A stretch of 64,000 bases of DNA from Aliiglaciecola sp. 3_MG-2023 (GCF_030548205.1 NZ_JAUORV010000011.1:1-64000); one strand, 5' to 3'. Shown: positions 23,170 through 32,752, counted from the stretch's first letter. A program made the numbers and translations. Notes: generated from the letters alone by a model not told the origin.

Positions 23170-23745
23170 ATGCCTGAACCTAACACATTGAAAATAAAAT
23201 CATTTGCAGCACCTGCTGAGCTCGGGCAGTGGCTAAAGTTAAATCATGCAACTGAAACTGAATTGTGGATCAATATATTCAAGAAAAGTTCTGGAATTCA
23301 AAGTGTGACTTGGAATGATGTGGTAAAAGAGATCTTATGTTGGGGGTGGATTGACGGTATAAAGAAATCCTTCGATGCTCAATCTTATCTGCAGCGAATC
23401 ACTCCCAGAAAGGCTCGAAGTAATTGGTCTAAAAGAAACACAGAACATGTTGCACTATTGATAAGCGAAGGTCGAATGATGGAGCCTGGTCTTGTGTATG
23501 TGAATGCTGCCAAAGCTGATGGGCGTTGGGAAAAAGCTTATGTGGTGAGTGAAATTGAAGTGCCCGATGATTTCATCGCAGCACTTGAAAGCCAACCCCG
23601 CGCAAAACAGTTTTTTGAAACCCTTAATAAATCAAACCGATATGTTATTGCTTATGGCCTAACGAGTGCGAAGAAAGCTGAAACGAGACAAAGACGATTT
23701 ACAAAATACATGACGATGCTTGCTCATCAGGAAAAGCCTCTTTAG
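23170..23745 (+). CDS. YdeI/OmpD-associated (OmdA) family protein
   Basis: 191 aa, full length for the family. Motifs WLKLNHATETELWINIFKK, DVVKEILCWGWIDGIKKSFD and RITPRKARSNWSKRN match the YdeI/OmdA proteins, linked in enterobacteria to resistance to cationic antimicrobial peptides; biochemistry is unclear. It is soluble with no signal peptide. ATG 23170 has GAATCGAAG upstream. It stands alone just right of the RAYT element, which may have brought the repeats into its promoter region. Confidence 0.88.
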   Translation: MPEPNTLKIKSFAAPAELGQWLKLNHATETELWINIFKKSSGIQSVTWNDVVKEILCWGWIDGIKKSFDAQSYLQRITPRKARSNWSKRNTEHVALLISEGRMMEPGLVYVNAAKADGRWEKAYVVSEIEVPDDFIAALESQPRAKQFFETLNKSNRYVIAYGLTSAKKAETRQRRFTKYMTMLAHQEKPL

Positions 23746-23856
23746 ATTGCAGTTACAGTTGAAACAAACACAAAATATATGGCTAAGTTCGGCGTTACAT
23801 ATATTTCAATTATAAATAAACCATTTAACACTGCGTTATCTGCAAAAAGGATGTGA

Positions 23857-24291
23857 ATGCAAAAAAATAACCTACTCATTATCGCTGGTTGCTTAAGCTT
23901 CTTCGCAGCGCTGCTGCATATTAGTTGTATCTTTGGTGGACCTGACTGGTATCGATTTTTCGGAGCTGGGGAAAGAATGGCCCAAATGGCAGCTGCGGGA
24001 GACTCCTATCCCACAATTGCTACCTTAGTTATCGCCTCCATCCTTTGTGTTTGGGGGCTTTACGCTTTTTCTGGTGCGGGTTTAATTTTTAAATTACCGT
24101 TTTTAAAAACATCTTTGCTGCTCATCACGGCCGTATACCTTATTCGTGGCATTGCTGGCTTCATACTTCCTTTTGTAATATCAGATCCAGTGGTGCATCA
24201 AAACTCAATTGCCTTTTGGTTGGTGAGTTCTAGCGTTTGCTGTGTTTATGGGGCTTACTATTTATTGGGTACAAAGCGGTTATGGAATTAG
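23857..24291 (+). CDS. Hypothetical four-TM protein
   Basis: 144 aa with four membrane helices, about 7-25, 51-75, 83-105 and 115-136, and short loops (one containing GGPDWYRFFGAGERM). It looks like a small integral membrane protein of the many DUF-type four-helix families, but I do not recognise which. ATG 23857 is preceded by AAAAAGGATGTGA. Isolated gene on the + strand, convergent with the cupin gene that follows. Confidence 0.65.
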   Translation: MQKNNLLIIAGCLSFFAALLHISCIFGGPDWYRFFGAGERMAQMAAAGDSYPTIATLVIASILCVWGLYAFSGAGLIFKLPFLKTSLLLITAVYLIRGIAGFILPFVISDPVVHQNSIAFWLVSSSVCCVYGAYYLLGTKRLWN

Positions 24292-24417
24292 TCTTGCGGG
24301 CTTTGCCGTGAATTCATCAAATTACCGCGTTTTTGACGAGATGACTTTCCAAAAGCGCTAGAACAATTCACCTCTTTGCACGATTTTGCAGAGTGAGAGA
24401 TTTGCAAATGCGAGGCC

Positions 24418-25083
24418 TTATCCTAAATGCCCCGTTTTCACATAAATTAATGCGCCGTCTTGTTTGGTGAACGGCGTATGCCGACTTAAGTGGGGGCTTC
24501 GTAACCAAGTACCTTTAGGATAGCTGCCATGTTCGTCATGGAAGGTGCCATCTAAAACGAAAATTTCTTCGCCTCCCCAATGCTGGTGGCTATTAAATTG
24601 GGTATTTGGCGCCCACTTAACTAAAGCAACGTGTTCACTTCCAAAGTGATGTAAGGGCATGACGGTTAGCCCATCAACAAGCCCTTGTTGCCAAGGTTGC
24701 GTGGGAGTATGAATCACCTTTTGTGCATCATCGGCTTGTTCAAATTGATGGAGTTTAACAAAGATAATTGCGCCTTCTTTGCCAATTTGAGGAGTGTGCG
24801 AGGTCCCTATCGGGTTACGCACATAACTGCCTTGGGGATAATCTTGATGTTCATCTGCAAACACACCTTCCAGTACAAAAAACTCTTCCCCACCAGAATG
24901 AGTGTGTGCTGAAAACTCACTAAACGCTGCATACCTAACGATTGAAGTGGCCCTAGCCACCTCATCGCCAATTCTGTCCAGCATCATTCGTTCAACACCT
25001 AGCATAGGCGAGTCAACCCATTGATAATCATCCGGACGAATCACAATACGTTGTGCAAAGTCTGCGTTAATACGAGTTGTCAT
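24418..25083 (-). CDS. Double-cupin (ChrR-like) protein
   Basis: 221 aa from the ATG at 25083 (minus), chosen because TAGGA lies upstream; an in-frame start at 25149 adds 22 unconserved residues. Two cupin units follow one another: SAHTHSGGEEFFVLEGVF with the partner HTPQIGKEGAIIFVK, and NSHQHWGGEEIFVLDGTF with HTPFTKQDGALIYVK. Each carries the metal-binding His/His/Glu set of ChrR-type cupins. Known relatives are anti-sigma sensors or small metal enzymes; no sigma factor gene is adjacent, so a metal-dependent enzyme or stress protein is as likely. Confidence 0.85.
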   Translation of the reverse strand: MTTRINADFAQRIVIRPDDYQWVDSPMLGVERMMLDRIGDEVARATSIVRYAAFSEFSAHTHSGGEEFFVLEGVFADEHQDYPQGSYVRNPIGTSHTPQIGKEGAIIFVKLHQFEQADDAQKVIHTPTQPWQQGLVDGLTVMPLHHFGSEHVALVKWAPNTQFNSHQHWGGEEIFVLDGTFHDEHGSYPKGTWLRSPHLSRHTPFTKQDGALIYVKTGHLG

Positions 25084-25260
25084 ACTTAGGTTCCTACAGT
25101 CATTCTTACTTTGATTGATGCCGGTGTTTAAATCCCTACTTGTGTTCACAATAGTTACTAACTAACGGGCGCCAATGGTTGAATGAAATCGGCTAAAAAC
25201 CAGATTATACAAGTTCTTATTGAAAGTACGTGGTTTTGTTGAAATGAGGTTGCACAAACG

Positions 25261-25310
25261 TTATGGGTGTCTACATAAAGGGTTAATGTCATGGGTGTCT
25301 ATATAAAGGG
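25261..25310 (-). repeat. Pair of ATGGGTGTCT repeats
   Basis: Two copies in tandem, TTATGGGTGTCTACATAAAG and TCATGGGTGTCTATATAAAG, read as the reverse complement of the AAGACACCCAT core. They end directly against the broken 5' end of a coding fragment at 25316. Confidence 0.8.
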
Positions 25311-25315
25311 GTAAG

Positions 25316-25579
25316 GTTGCTGCTGGCCAACTTAACGATCTCAGCAAACATCGGTTTTTCGATGCTTCTATTTTCGACGAAATAAATATCAACTATACTA
25401 ATGGTAGCTCGGATTTTGTCATTAATATCAGTGACTATTCAATTTTTGCCTTACCAGATGGATTTGACTCAGCAAGCCATTATTTCCATCGTCTGATTGC
25501 TCATAAAGCCTTTAACTTGAAGGGGGTAGCAACTTGTTTGAATCAAAAATCTTTCTCTCACTTTCAAGTCTCGTACTGA
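25316..25579 (+). pseudogene. 3' fragment of an unidentified gene cut by repeats
   Basis: One open frame of 87 codons with normal coding character (…LNDLSKHRFFDASIFD…, …FDSASHYFHRLIAHKAF…) runs to a TGA at 25577-25579 but has no start and begins at the repeat pair. It overlaps the amidohydrolase start by about 45 bases. It looks like the C-terminal part of a protein whose 5' half was lost when the repeats arrived. The family is not recognised. Confidence 0.55.
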
Positions 25580-26472
25580 TGTGGGGCTGTTCGGTTATGC
25601 CGACAATGGCATCATCCGTCATCGACCTTCACCTTCATGCTGGGCCAAGCAGCTCCGCGTCACGTTGGTATTCAACTGAATTAAACGAGACTGCGGATGA
25701 GGCTCAGACACGCTACTTGCTCGATACGTTGAACGCCCATTCTATCGTCAGAGGTGTGATTGGTGGTCCTCCCGCTGACGTAGAGCGGATTCGCAGTGCC
25801 GATCCTAGCCGTCTCATAGGCAGTGTGGCATTTCCTTGTTCGGATGGCGTGGATCCAAATTTATTTCCGTGTTTTAAGGACGGTGGCGATTGGCCCGATT
25901 TAGATTGGCTAAGCAAAGAGGTTGATGCTGGAAGAATTGGCGCCATTGGCGAATTGTATAACGTGTATGCTGGCGTTGCGCCCAACGATCCTCGCATGTG
26001 GCCATATTATGCGCTTGCGGCTAAGCATGACTTGTTGGTTCTAGTGCACGCAGATGCAGGGCCACCTCCAGAAGGCCGAGTTGAGGGATGTTGCGCGGAC
26101 TTTGACGAACGTTTAGCACGCCCCGCACTTTATGAGCCAATTCTAACTCGCTATCCCCAACTTCGTTTAGTTTTGTATCACGTATTTCGACCTGATTTTG
26201 TTCAAGAAGCGTTAATGTTGCTCGACAAGTTCCCAAATGTGATGGTTGAGACATCACCCATGACCCTAGTTCCCACTCCTCTAGTACATAGTGCAATCAA
26301 TACCTTTGTTGAGGCAGGCCACGAAGATAGGATCGTTTTTGGCTCTGATTATTGGGGAGCTATTTCGGGAAGTCTTGAGGTGATTGAGTCTGCCCACTTT
26401 TTATCTGAAAAGCAGAAACGCGCAATTCTTTACGACAACGCTGCTAGATTATTGTCTATGGACAAAAACTAA
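25534..26472 (+). CDS. Exported metal-dependent amidohydrolase
   Basis: 312 aa from TTG 25534, preceded by GAAGGGGG. The N-terminus is a signal peptide with a possible lipobox (LSSLVLMWGC). The mature protein is an amidohydrolase_2-type TIM barrel: DLHLHAG (metal HxH, about 32-35), GEL in the middle, LLVLVHADAG, LVLYHVF and the catalytic Asp in IVFGSDYWG. It should hydrolyse or decarboxylate a small molecule in the periplasm using a metal ion. Substrate unknown. Monocistronic. Confidence 0.85.
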   Translation: MFESKIFLSLSSLVLMWGCSVMPTMASSVIDLHLHAGPSSSASRWYSTELNETADEAQTRYLLDTLNAHSIVRGVIGGPPADVERIRSADPSRLIGSVAFPCSDGVDPNLFPCFKDGGDWPDLDWLSKEVDAGRIGAIGELYNVYAGVAPNDPRMWPYYALAAKHDLLVLVHADAGPPPEGRVEGCCADFDERLARPALYEPILTRYPQLRLVLYHVFRPDFVQEALMLLDKFPNVMVETSPMTLVPTPLVHSAINTFVEAGHEDRIVFGSDYWGAISGSLEVIESAHFLSEKQKRAILYDNAARLLSMDKN

Positions 26473-26578
26473 GGTGCTAGGCAGGGAAATGATTCTCTTG
26501 TGAATCTATGATAACTGGTAAACTTCGTTTTCAATAGTTGACTGTAATATGGACGTTCTAAAAAGTGGAAGTTAATTA

Positions 26579-27220
26579 ATGAAAACAGCATTAGTTTTGG
26601 GAGCGACAGGGTTAATTGGTAAAAATCTAGTTAATCGATTAGCGGCAGACGAAGGCGTTGAAAAGGTCGTTGCTGTTACGAGGCGGCCAGTTGAGTATCA
26701 ATCTAACAAAATCGTTAACCAAGTGGTTAATTTTGACGAACTAGAACAATACAGCGATGTGTTTATAGGTGATGTACTTTTTTCTTGTTTAGGCACAACT
26801 GCGAAGCAAGCCGGTTCTGTGCAAAAACAACGAAAAGTTGATTTTGATTATCAGTATCACGCGGCCAAAATAGCCGCCGAAAACGGCGTTAATCACTATA
26901 TTCTTGTTTCATCTAGCGGTGCGAATGGGAAGAGCATCAGCCCTTATCTCAAGATGAAAGGCGAGTTGGAAGACGCCGTGTGTGTGCTACCTTTTAAACG
27001 TATAAGTATTGTGCAACCTTCACTCCTTATTGGAGAGCGGGAAACCTTTCGGTTAGGGGAAAGCGTGGCAAGTTGGATCCTGCCTATTTTATGTAAGCTT
27101 CCATTTTTAAAACGCTATCGGCCTATCTCTGGTGATGAGGTGGCGAAAAAAATGATTTCAATTAGCCATACTTCGGCAAATACGAAACAGATTTATCGAC
27201 TTGATGAGCTTTTTGGGTAA
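26579..27220 (+). CDS. NAD(P)-binding oxidoreductase, HTATIP2-like
   Basis: 213 aa. N-terminal Rossmann motif VLGATGLIGKNLV (G-x-x-G-x-x-G), then VTRRP, FSCLGTTAKQAGS, HYILVSSSGA and a YLKMKGELE segment where short-chain-like proteins have the YxxxK pair. This is the atypical SDR group of HTATIP2/YbjT-like proteins, which bind NAD(P) but often have unknown substrates. ATG 26579 follows a weak site (GGAAGTTAATT). No partner genes are evident. Confidence 0.87.
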   Translation: MKTALVLGATGLIGKNLVNRLAADEGVEKVVAVTRRPVEYQSNKIVNQVVNFDELEQYSDVFIGDVLFSCLGTTAKQAGSVQKQRKVDFDYQYHAAKIAAENGVNHYILVSSSGANGKSISPYLKMKGELEDAVCVLPFKRISIVQPSLLIGERETFRLGESVASWILPILCKLPFLKRYRPISGDEVAKKMISISHTSANTKQIYRLDELFG

Positions 27221-27304
27221 TATCTATACTCAACTAATGCTCAAAATATGTTGCACAACCTAACTCTATACCAAGGGTTAGCCATAAAAAATCTGGAGAC
27301 TATG

Positions 27305-27778
27305 ATGAAACCTATTTTACTGTTAATTGTGTTTTTATGCGGTTGTGTCGCTAAGCCGACTTCGCAAATACCTGCTCAGCCGAATAAACCTGCCATGGAG
27401 CTTGGGAATTTTTCTGTCAGTCTTGCGGTTAAAGATATTGTGGAATCTCGAGCGTTCTATGAAAAATTAGGGTTCACTGTCAGAGCGGGAGATCAGCAGC
27501 AAAACTGGCTAGTTCTGCAAAATGGAAGCACGATTATTGGTTTGTTCCAAGGAATGTTCGAGCAGAATATTTTGACCTTTAACCCAGGTTGGGATAATGA
27601 TGGGAAAGAGTTAGCGCAATTTACCGATGTTCGGGCGCTACAAAAAACACTCAAAGCAAAAGGCATTGTACCCCTTGCAGAAGCTGATGAGACGAGCACC
27701 GGGCCTGCATTTTTTATTATTGAAGATCCTGATGGAAATCAGATTCTAGTCGATCAGCATGTGCCTGCATTAGACTAG
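27305..27778 (+). CDS. VOC-family lipoprotein (glyoxalase-like)
   Basis: 157 aa from ATG 27305, favoured because GGAG lies six bases before it. Signal peptide with lipobox LIVFLCGC (acylated Cys at about residue 13). The rest is one vicinal-oxygen-chelate unit pair: [32 protein letters not shown], and the C-terminal [19 protein letters not shown] proteins include glyoxalases, dioxygenases and resistance proteins. Being membrane-anchored is unusual for the family. Substrate unknown. Confidence 0.82.
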   Translation: MKPILLLIVFLCGCVAKPTSQIPAQPNKPAMELGNFSVSLAVKDIVESRAFYEKLGFTVRAGDQQQNWLVLQNGSTIIGLFQGMFEQNILTFNPGWDNDGKELAQFTDVRALQKTLKAKGIVPLAEADETSTGPAFFIIEDPDGNQILVDQHVPALD

Positions 27779-27991
27779 AAAATAATGCCATACCGGGCAT
27801 TTGGGTAAGTGAAAAAGGGGAAATTAGAAAGTCGTTGTCTACTCTCCCTTCGTTTTAATTTTTACATGGAATGACGTTTAGCATTTAACGTCATGTCACG
27901 CAATATGGTGAGCTGCAGTGGCAGCGCTATTCAGTACGCTGTCAAACTTCGCTGGGCTAAACGTTGTTTATCACTGAGCAAGGATAGGAAT

Positions 27992-28726
27992 TTGGATACC
28001 ACATTACTGATTATTCTGGTTTTTGGTTTCATCATGAGTCTTATAGCCATCATTGGTGGGCTTTTCATTTTATTGCCTGAAGATATTTTGCAGCGCTGGC
28101 TAAAGGCGATAGTCGCTTTTGCTGCGGGCTCATTGCTTGGGGGCGCTTTCTTTCACATGCTTCCCCATGCACTCAACGCATCGGAAGCGCAGAGCATGGT
28201 GATGCTATGGGTGGTCGCTGGCTTTACCGCCTTTTTCGCCCTTGACCAACTGCTCGAATGGCACCATTGCCACCGATTACCTTCTGAACATGTTCGGCCA
28301 TTAGGTCCGCTGTTGCTTATTGCTGATGGGGTGCATAATTTTCTTGGAGGGCTGGCTATTGGGGCTATCTTCCTTGTCGATATACGGGCTGGTATTGCTG
28401 CTTGGACGGCCGCCGCGTTGCATGAAATTCCTCAAGAAATAGGTGATTTTGGAGCCATGGTTCATGCAGGCTATTCACGTCGCAAAGCATTAATTTATAA
28501 CTTTATTTCGGCTCTCACCTTTCCCCTTGGCGGTGTTATTGCCTATGCTGTTGGGCAAAATATGAATGTGTATTTTCTGGTGGCGTTGGGAGCGGGTAAT
28601 TTTCTGTATATCGCAGGCGCAGATCTGATTCCTGAGATTAAACAGGCTGAAGGACTGCGGGAAACCGGTGTACGTTTCGTGTTTTTTGTATTAGGCGTTT
28701 CCCTTCTTTATGCAGTGACACTGTAA
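27992..28726 (+). CDS. ZIP-family metal transporter
   Basis: 244 aa from TTG 27992, chosen for the AGGATAGGA upstream and because the protein then begins with the first membrane helix; an ATG at 27893 would add about 33 hydrophilic residues. ZIP hallmarks: HMLPHAL in helix 2, DGVHNFLGGLAIGA (helix 4 metal site) and HEIPQEIGDFG (helix 5 metal site). It should import Zn(II) or another divalent cation across the inner membrane. A second, diverged ZIP-like gene is at 57375. Confidence 0.92.
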   Translation: MDTTLLIILVFGFIMSLIAIIGGLFILLPEDILQRWLKAIVAFAAGSLLGGAFFHMLPHALNASEAQSMVMLWVVAGFTAFFALDQLLEWHHCHRLPSEHVRPLGPLLLIADGVHNFLGGLAIGAIFLVDIRAGIAAWTAAALHEIPQEIGDFGAMVHAGYSRRKALIYNFISALTFPLGGVIAYAVGQNMNVYFLVALGAGNFLYIAGADLIPEIKQAEGLRETGVRFVFFVLGVSLLYAVTL

Positions 28727-28903
28727 TGGGTATGACAAAGAGGGGGGAGTGTGACACCCAAAATATGTACCGGCACTTTTAGATTTATAGGTATTTATCC
28801 GTTCGTCGCGGCATGACTTTATAAAGTACTGAATTAACTATTTAGCTTAATTTGAGGTGTGCATTATCTGCTTTGTACTGCAATTTGAAATTTAGGAATA
28901 AAA

Positions 28904-29311
28904 ATGAGCAAAGTTATTAAAAAGCGTCTGTTGATAGTAGTTGGTATCATTTTTTTGTGGTGGTTCTTTTTCTTTGATTTGCGAGTGTATCAACTAAATA
29001 ATGTATTGGCAGACAACAGTGAAATTGATAATTATCCATATCCCTTTAGTGTCGTCTCTTTTGAAGACGGTGTAGCCACCATATCGAGTCCACGCTCGGG
29101 GAAAGTATCAGCAGTCACCGTTTTAAGGCAGCTGTTTCCTGAGCTTCGCAATGAAAGTGAAAGCTCGTCAAAAATGGTGGAAGCACAGCAGACATTAGCT
29201 GCTACTCAGTCGAAAGTTGCCGAATTAATAAAGCAACAAGAGGACGTTAACCGCGTCACTTGGGAATTAGACGAATATTGGTTAAGCAGTCACGGAATTG
29301 AAGTATTTTAA
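28904..29311 (+). CDS. Hypothetical membrane-anchored protein
   Basis: 135 aa. A basic start and one strong membrane helix (about 8-25, LLIVVGIIFLWWFFFF) anchor a periplasmic domain with PFSVVSFEDGVATISSPR and a helical C-terminus with QTLAATQSKVAELIKQQED, probably a short coiled coil. No family recognised. ATG 28904 follows TTTAGGAATAAAA. A single weak copy of the GACACCC repeat lies 150 bases upstream (28750-28760). Confidence 0.65.
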   Translation: MSKVIKKRLLIVVGIIFLWWFFFFDLRVYQLNNVLADNSEIDNYPYPFSVVSFEDGVATISSPRSGKVSAVTVLRQLFPELRNESESSSKMVEAQQTLAATQSKVAELIKQQEDVNRVTWELDEYWLSSHGIEVF

Positions 29312-29352
29312 AGCATGAAATTATATCTCGTTGCGGCGACAGTTAACGGTAA

Positions 29353-29991
29353 ATGAGACGGCAAGTATTGCATATCAAGGAGCTTAAAGAGTTGCTGAAT
29401 TTAGAACAAAAAAATGCGTTTTGGTCTGATAAATTTGACAGTTTAGATTTATCCGGTGAAGAGGTTTCGTCGAAAGAATTTGAAAGCTGTACCTTTGACA
29501 AGTGCAATTTCAGCGACACTGCATTTAAAAGATGCACGTTTATCGACTGTGAGTTTAGTCACTGTAATTTGAGTAATGCACAAATAGCATATTGCATATT
29601 CACTGATGTTAGCTTTCGAGATTCTAAATTAATTGGGATAGATTGGACTAACGTAGCTTGGTCAGAATTAATCTATAACTCTCCGGTTAAGTTCTATCAA
29701 TCTATTCTTAACGATAGTTCCTTCTATGGGCTTTGTTTACAAGATTTAACAATGGAAGCATGCAAAGCGCAAAATGTGGATTTTCGTGAAGGTGATTTTC
29801 GCCATTCAAATTTCACCTTTAGCGAGCTGCAAGGGAGTTTTTTCGATAATACCAATTTGTCGGGTGTGGACTTTTCAGAAGCCACTGACTACAACATTGA
29901 TATTCATCGTAACAAACTCAAAAATGCCAAGTTTAGTCGCTTTGAGGCGGTTAGATTACTTGAAAGCCTTGATATTCAACTCGTTGATTGA
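29353..29991 (+). CDS. Pentapeptide-repeat protein, Qnr-like architecture
   Basis: 212 aa. From about residue 40 the chain shows five-residue A(D/N)LXX-type repeats (SCTFDKCNFSDTAFKRCTFI, CNLSNAQIAYCIF), broken near the middle by GIDWTNVAWSELI, and resuming to FDNTNLSGVDFSEA. The C-terminus SRFEAVRLLESLDIQLV resembles the capping end of Qnr proteins, which mimic DNA and shield gyrase from quinolones. Whether this one does so is unproven. ATG 29353 has little Shine-Dalgarno. A decayed copy of its 3' end lies at 35281-35422. Confidence 0.8.
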   Translation: MRRQVLHIKELKELLNLEQKNAFWSDKFDSLDLSGEEVSSKEFESCTFDKCNFSDTAFKRCTFIDCEFSHCNLSNAQIAYCIFTDVSFRDSKLIGIDWTNVAWSELIYNSPVKFYQSILNDSSFYGLCLQDLTMEACKAQNVDFREGDFRHSNFTFSELQGSFFDNTNLSGVDFSEATDYNIDIHRNKLKNAKFSRFEAVRLLESLDIQLVD

Positions 29992-30042
29992 ATAACCGCG
30001 ACTTTAAACTAACGTGAAGGTTTTAAGTTTCGAACGGTAGGT

Positions 30043-30942
30043 TTAGTCTGAATTATTCAATATACATTGCGCAGTTTTGATAATTGCCTCAATAATGGTG
30101 TAGTCGGCGCGGCTTTTACCGGTGATAGCATAATAGCGTTCATTTAAGTTATTGGCTTGGCCAATACAATGCACGCCGTATTGGGTTTCAACATGTGCGG
30201 AAATGGCAGAAGGTGCACAAAATGCACCTAAGTTTTCACTTCCAAACAGTTTAAGTAATGCGCTGTCGTCAAATTCGGCGACAATTTTAGGGTAAAGCTG
30301 TTCACTTTCAAGCCAACTGGTAAGGGCATGGTGTATGCCTGATGTATTACCTTGAATAAGTAATGGCATATGATTCAAACATTCTGGAAATGAGTGCTGA
30401 TTGAGAAGTGGCTCTTTAGCAAAAAAACTTAACGAGCTTTCTCCTAAAAAGTGACTGTTGGCGTTTATTTGAGTGCCTGGTGCTATACCTCGGTCAGCAA
30501 CTATGAAGTCGATGGCATTGATGGCCAGTTCTTTAAGTAGCCCATCGAAGCTGTCTTCTTTTATGACATATTTTACGTTAGCAAAGTTGCGCATCGTGTC
30601 GTGAACAAAATCGTAGAAAAGTACTTTGGGAACGCCGTTTGTAATCCCAATAACAAACTCTTTTGAGTTCACATCGTCGTCACTGCTAAGAATTTCTGCT
30701 AGTTGATGGCCTTTTTGAAATATTTCACTGGCATACTGGAAACTAACTTTTCCCTTGTCGTTGAGATATAAACGCTTATTGATTCTGTCGAAAAGTGAAT
30801 AACCCAGTTGATTCTCGAAAGTGCTAAGTTGGCCACTAGCTGTCTGCGGCGTAACGTGAAGTAGTTTAGCGGCTTTGGCAATACTGCCTTCACGAGCAAT
30901 CAAATAGAAATAGTAAAGATGATGATAGTTTAAATGGTGCAT
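30043..30942 (-). CDS. LysR-family regulator, NhaR-like
   Basis: 299 aa, full LysR length. N-terminal winged helix-turn-helix begins LNYHHLYYFYLIAREGSIAKAAKLLHVTPQTASGQ, closely following the NhaR pattern (HLYYF, TPQT). The C-terminal part is a periplasmic-binding-protein-like co-inducer domain. NhaR responds to Na+ or pH in enterobacteria and also controls polysaccharide genes. Here it is divergent from the ABC/HlyD/TolC operon with 106 bases between starts, so it probably regulates that operon as well as itself. Confidence 0.9.
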   Translation of the reverse strand: MHHLNYHHLYYFYLIAREGSIAKAAKLLHVTPQTASGQLSTFENQLGYSLFDRINKRLYLNDKGKVSFQYASEIFQKGHQLAEILSSDDDVNSKEFVIGITNGVPKVLFYDFVHDTMRNFANVKYVIKEDSFDGLLKELAINAIDFIVADRGIAPGTQINANSHFLGESSLSFFAKEPLLNQHSFPECLNHMPLLIQGNTSGIHHALTSWLESEQLYPKIVAEFDDSALLKLFGSENLGAFCAPSAISAHVETQYGVHCIGQANNLNERYYAITGKSRADYTIIEAIIKTAQCILNNSD

Positions 30943-31048
30943 ATGTCAGGTTTTTCCGATGAACTAGGAAGAATATAACAGATTTAAGTATTATTGTTTT
31001 CAGTTTACTCTCACTACAACATGTGTTTTGGATGCTAATGAAGGAATT

Positions 31049-32752
31049 ATGGGAAAAGTAATCAATTTACAAGCAACCAGAAAAACACTGTTCGGGTTAC
31101 TAAAGCCGGAGTCGGGCTTTTTCTGGGTGGCAATTGCCTACGGTGTCGCCATCAGTTTAATGACACTCGCTGTGCCTATTGCGGTACAAACACTTATCAA
31201 TAGTATTGCCAATATTGGCTCTACTCGTTCCGTAGTAACTCTTGCTATTGTGTTGTTTTTAACGCTTTTTATCTCAGGTATCTTGAGTGCGCTTCGAATG
31301 CGTATTATGGAGTTTTACGAGCGTAAAGTTTACGCCCGCCTTACTGCCATTATAAGCTTAAAAACGATTATGGCAGCCCATAGCTTTTTTGAAGGGCGGC
31401 AAAATACCAACATCACTCAGCGTTACTTCGACATTATGACGTTACAGAAGAATATACCTTCGCTGATGGTCGACGGATTCGCTTTAGTGTTGCAAATGCT
31501 AGTGGGTTTTACGCTGGTGTCTTTCTATCACCCGATATTATTTGCATTTAATTTAGTCCTCATACTCGTCATGTATGCAATTTGGAAAATATGGGGTACT
31601 GGGGCTAAACGTTCAGCCATTGAGCTTTCCCATGCGAAGTATGACTCTGCCAAATGGCTAAATGATATTGCCGGTGCTCATGAGTTTTTTAAATCTGCCG
31701 CTCACGTTGAATACGCCGGCAGAAGCACGGATACATTCATCAATAATTACCTGAATAAACACAAAAGCCACTTTCACTATACGTTTTCACAAGTGGTTAT
31801 GTTTCTACTTCTTTATGCTTCTGCCAGTGCCGCTTTGTTGGGGATTGGTGGTGTGTTAGTGGTGCAGGGGCAGTTATCTATTGGTCAGTTAGTTGCGGCT
31901 GAGTTAATCATGTCCGCCGTGTTTTTTGGTTTATCGCGCTTTACCCAATATTTGAAATTGTATTATGAATTGTATGGTGCGGCTGAAAAAATCGGTTCGA
32001 CCCTGGTTATTCCGCAAGAAGATGTGAATGAGCAGGCGGATCGCGTTCCCACCTCGTCCCAGCTGGTGTTTAATAAGCTGCGGTTAAGTCATGGCGAGGA
32101 TACTTGTTTTATCGACCTTAAAATTGAAGCCGGTAGTAAGTACTTTATTACTACTAACAAGAGTTGGGTGCAAAAACAAATTATTGGGCTGATGAAGCGT
32201 TACGATAAACCGCAAAAAGGTGAAGTATTATTAGGTGACTTAAGTTTATATGATTTCGATACCTATGAGTTGCGACAAGGGATTAATACGCTAGACCGCT
32301 CTTTAATTGTTGAATGTACTATTGAAGAGTATTTGCGCCTAGCTAATCCTCGTGCAAGTTTCGCTGAGATACGTGCCGCTTTAGCCGCTGTTGAGTTAGA
32401 TTCAGTGGTTGATGCGTTACCAAATGGCCTTGACTCCAAAATTTCTGTGTTAGGTGCTCCACTTCAACCTCTGGAGTTTTTGCTGTTGAAGCTGGTTGCG
32501 GTAATTATCGAAGAGCCTAAAGTACTTATTATTAATCAGCATTTTGATGCCATACCTTTAGCATTGAGATTACGTTTACTTGCGCGGTTAACTCAACTTA
32601 AGTGTACAGTGTTGTACTTCACCAATACGCCTGAGCAAGACTCTTTAGATGGGATTATCTACCTTGAAGACACCGCAAGTATCGTAGAGCGCGGCCCCAC
32701 AATTGACTTAAACCAACAGTCAAAACAGCAACAGGAGGCTGCTGATGAATAG
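31049..32752 (+). CDS. ABC exporter-like protein with a degenerate ATPase domain
   Basis: 567 aa from ATG 31049 (AAGGA just upstream; TTG 31028 is an alternative). Residues 1-310 are a six-helix ABC exporter membrane domain. The C-terminal 240 residues have the length and order of a nucleotide-binding domain, but key motifs are gone: Walker A position reads ITTNKSWVQKQII, signature position VLGAPLQPLEF, Walker B VLIINQHFDAI (no Asp-Glu), and the H-loop His is absent (YFTNTPE). The frame is intact and codons look selected, so it is not a simple pseudogene. First gene of a three-gene operon with HlyD and TolC proteins. ATP hydrolysis seems unlikely. Confidence 0.88.
   Translation: MGKVINLQATRKTLFGLLKPESGFFWVAIAYGVAISLMTLAVPIAVQTLINSIANIGSTRSVVTLAIVLFLTLFISGILSALRMRIMEFYERKVYARLTAIISLKTIMAAHSFFEGRQNTNITQRYFDIMTLQKNIPSLMVDGFALVLQMLVGFTLVSFYHPILFAFNLVLILVMYAIWKIWGTGAKRSAIELSHAKYDSAKWLNDIAGAHEFFKSAAHVEYAGRSTDTFINNYLNKHKSHFHYTFSQVVMFLLLYASASAALLGIGGVLVVQGQLSIGQLVAAELIMSAVFFGLSRFTQYLKLYYELYGAAEKIGSTLVIPQEDVNEQADRVPTSSQLVFNKLRLSHGEDTCFIDLKIEAGSKYFITTNKSWVQKQIIGLMKRYDKPQKGEVLLGDLSLYDFDTYELRQGINTLDRSLIVECTIEEYLRLANPRASFAEIRAALAAVELDSVVDALPNGLDSKISVLGAPLQPLEFLLLKLVAVIIEEPKVLIINQHFDAIPLALRLRLLARLTQLKCTVLYFTNTPEQDSLDGIIYLEDTASIVERGPTIDLNQQSKQQQEAADE

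Noticed and set aside
28750-28760. Single TGACACCCA as another RAYT repeat
   Set aside because: Only the core matches and there is no second copy or flanking TTAA; listed only as weak in the main finding.
31049-32752. Reading the degenerate ABC protein as a pseudogene
   Set aside because: The frame is intact over 567 codons, spacing of the domain is preserved and it overlaps the next gene by eight bases; relaxed function is possible but a plain pseudogene is less likely.
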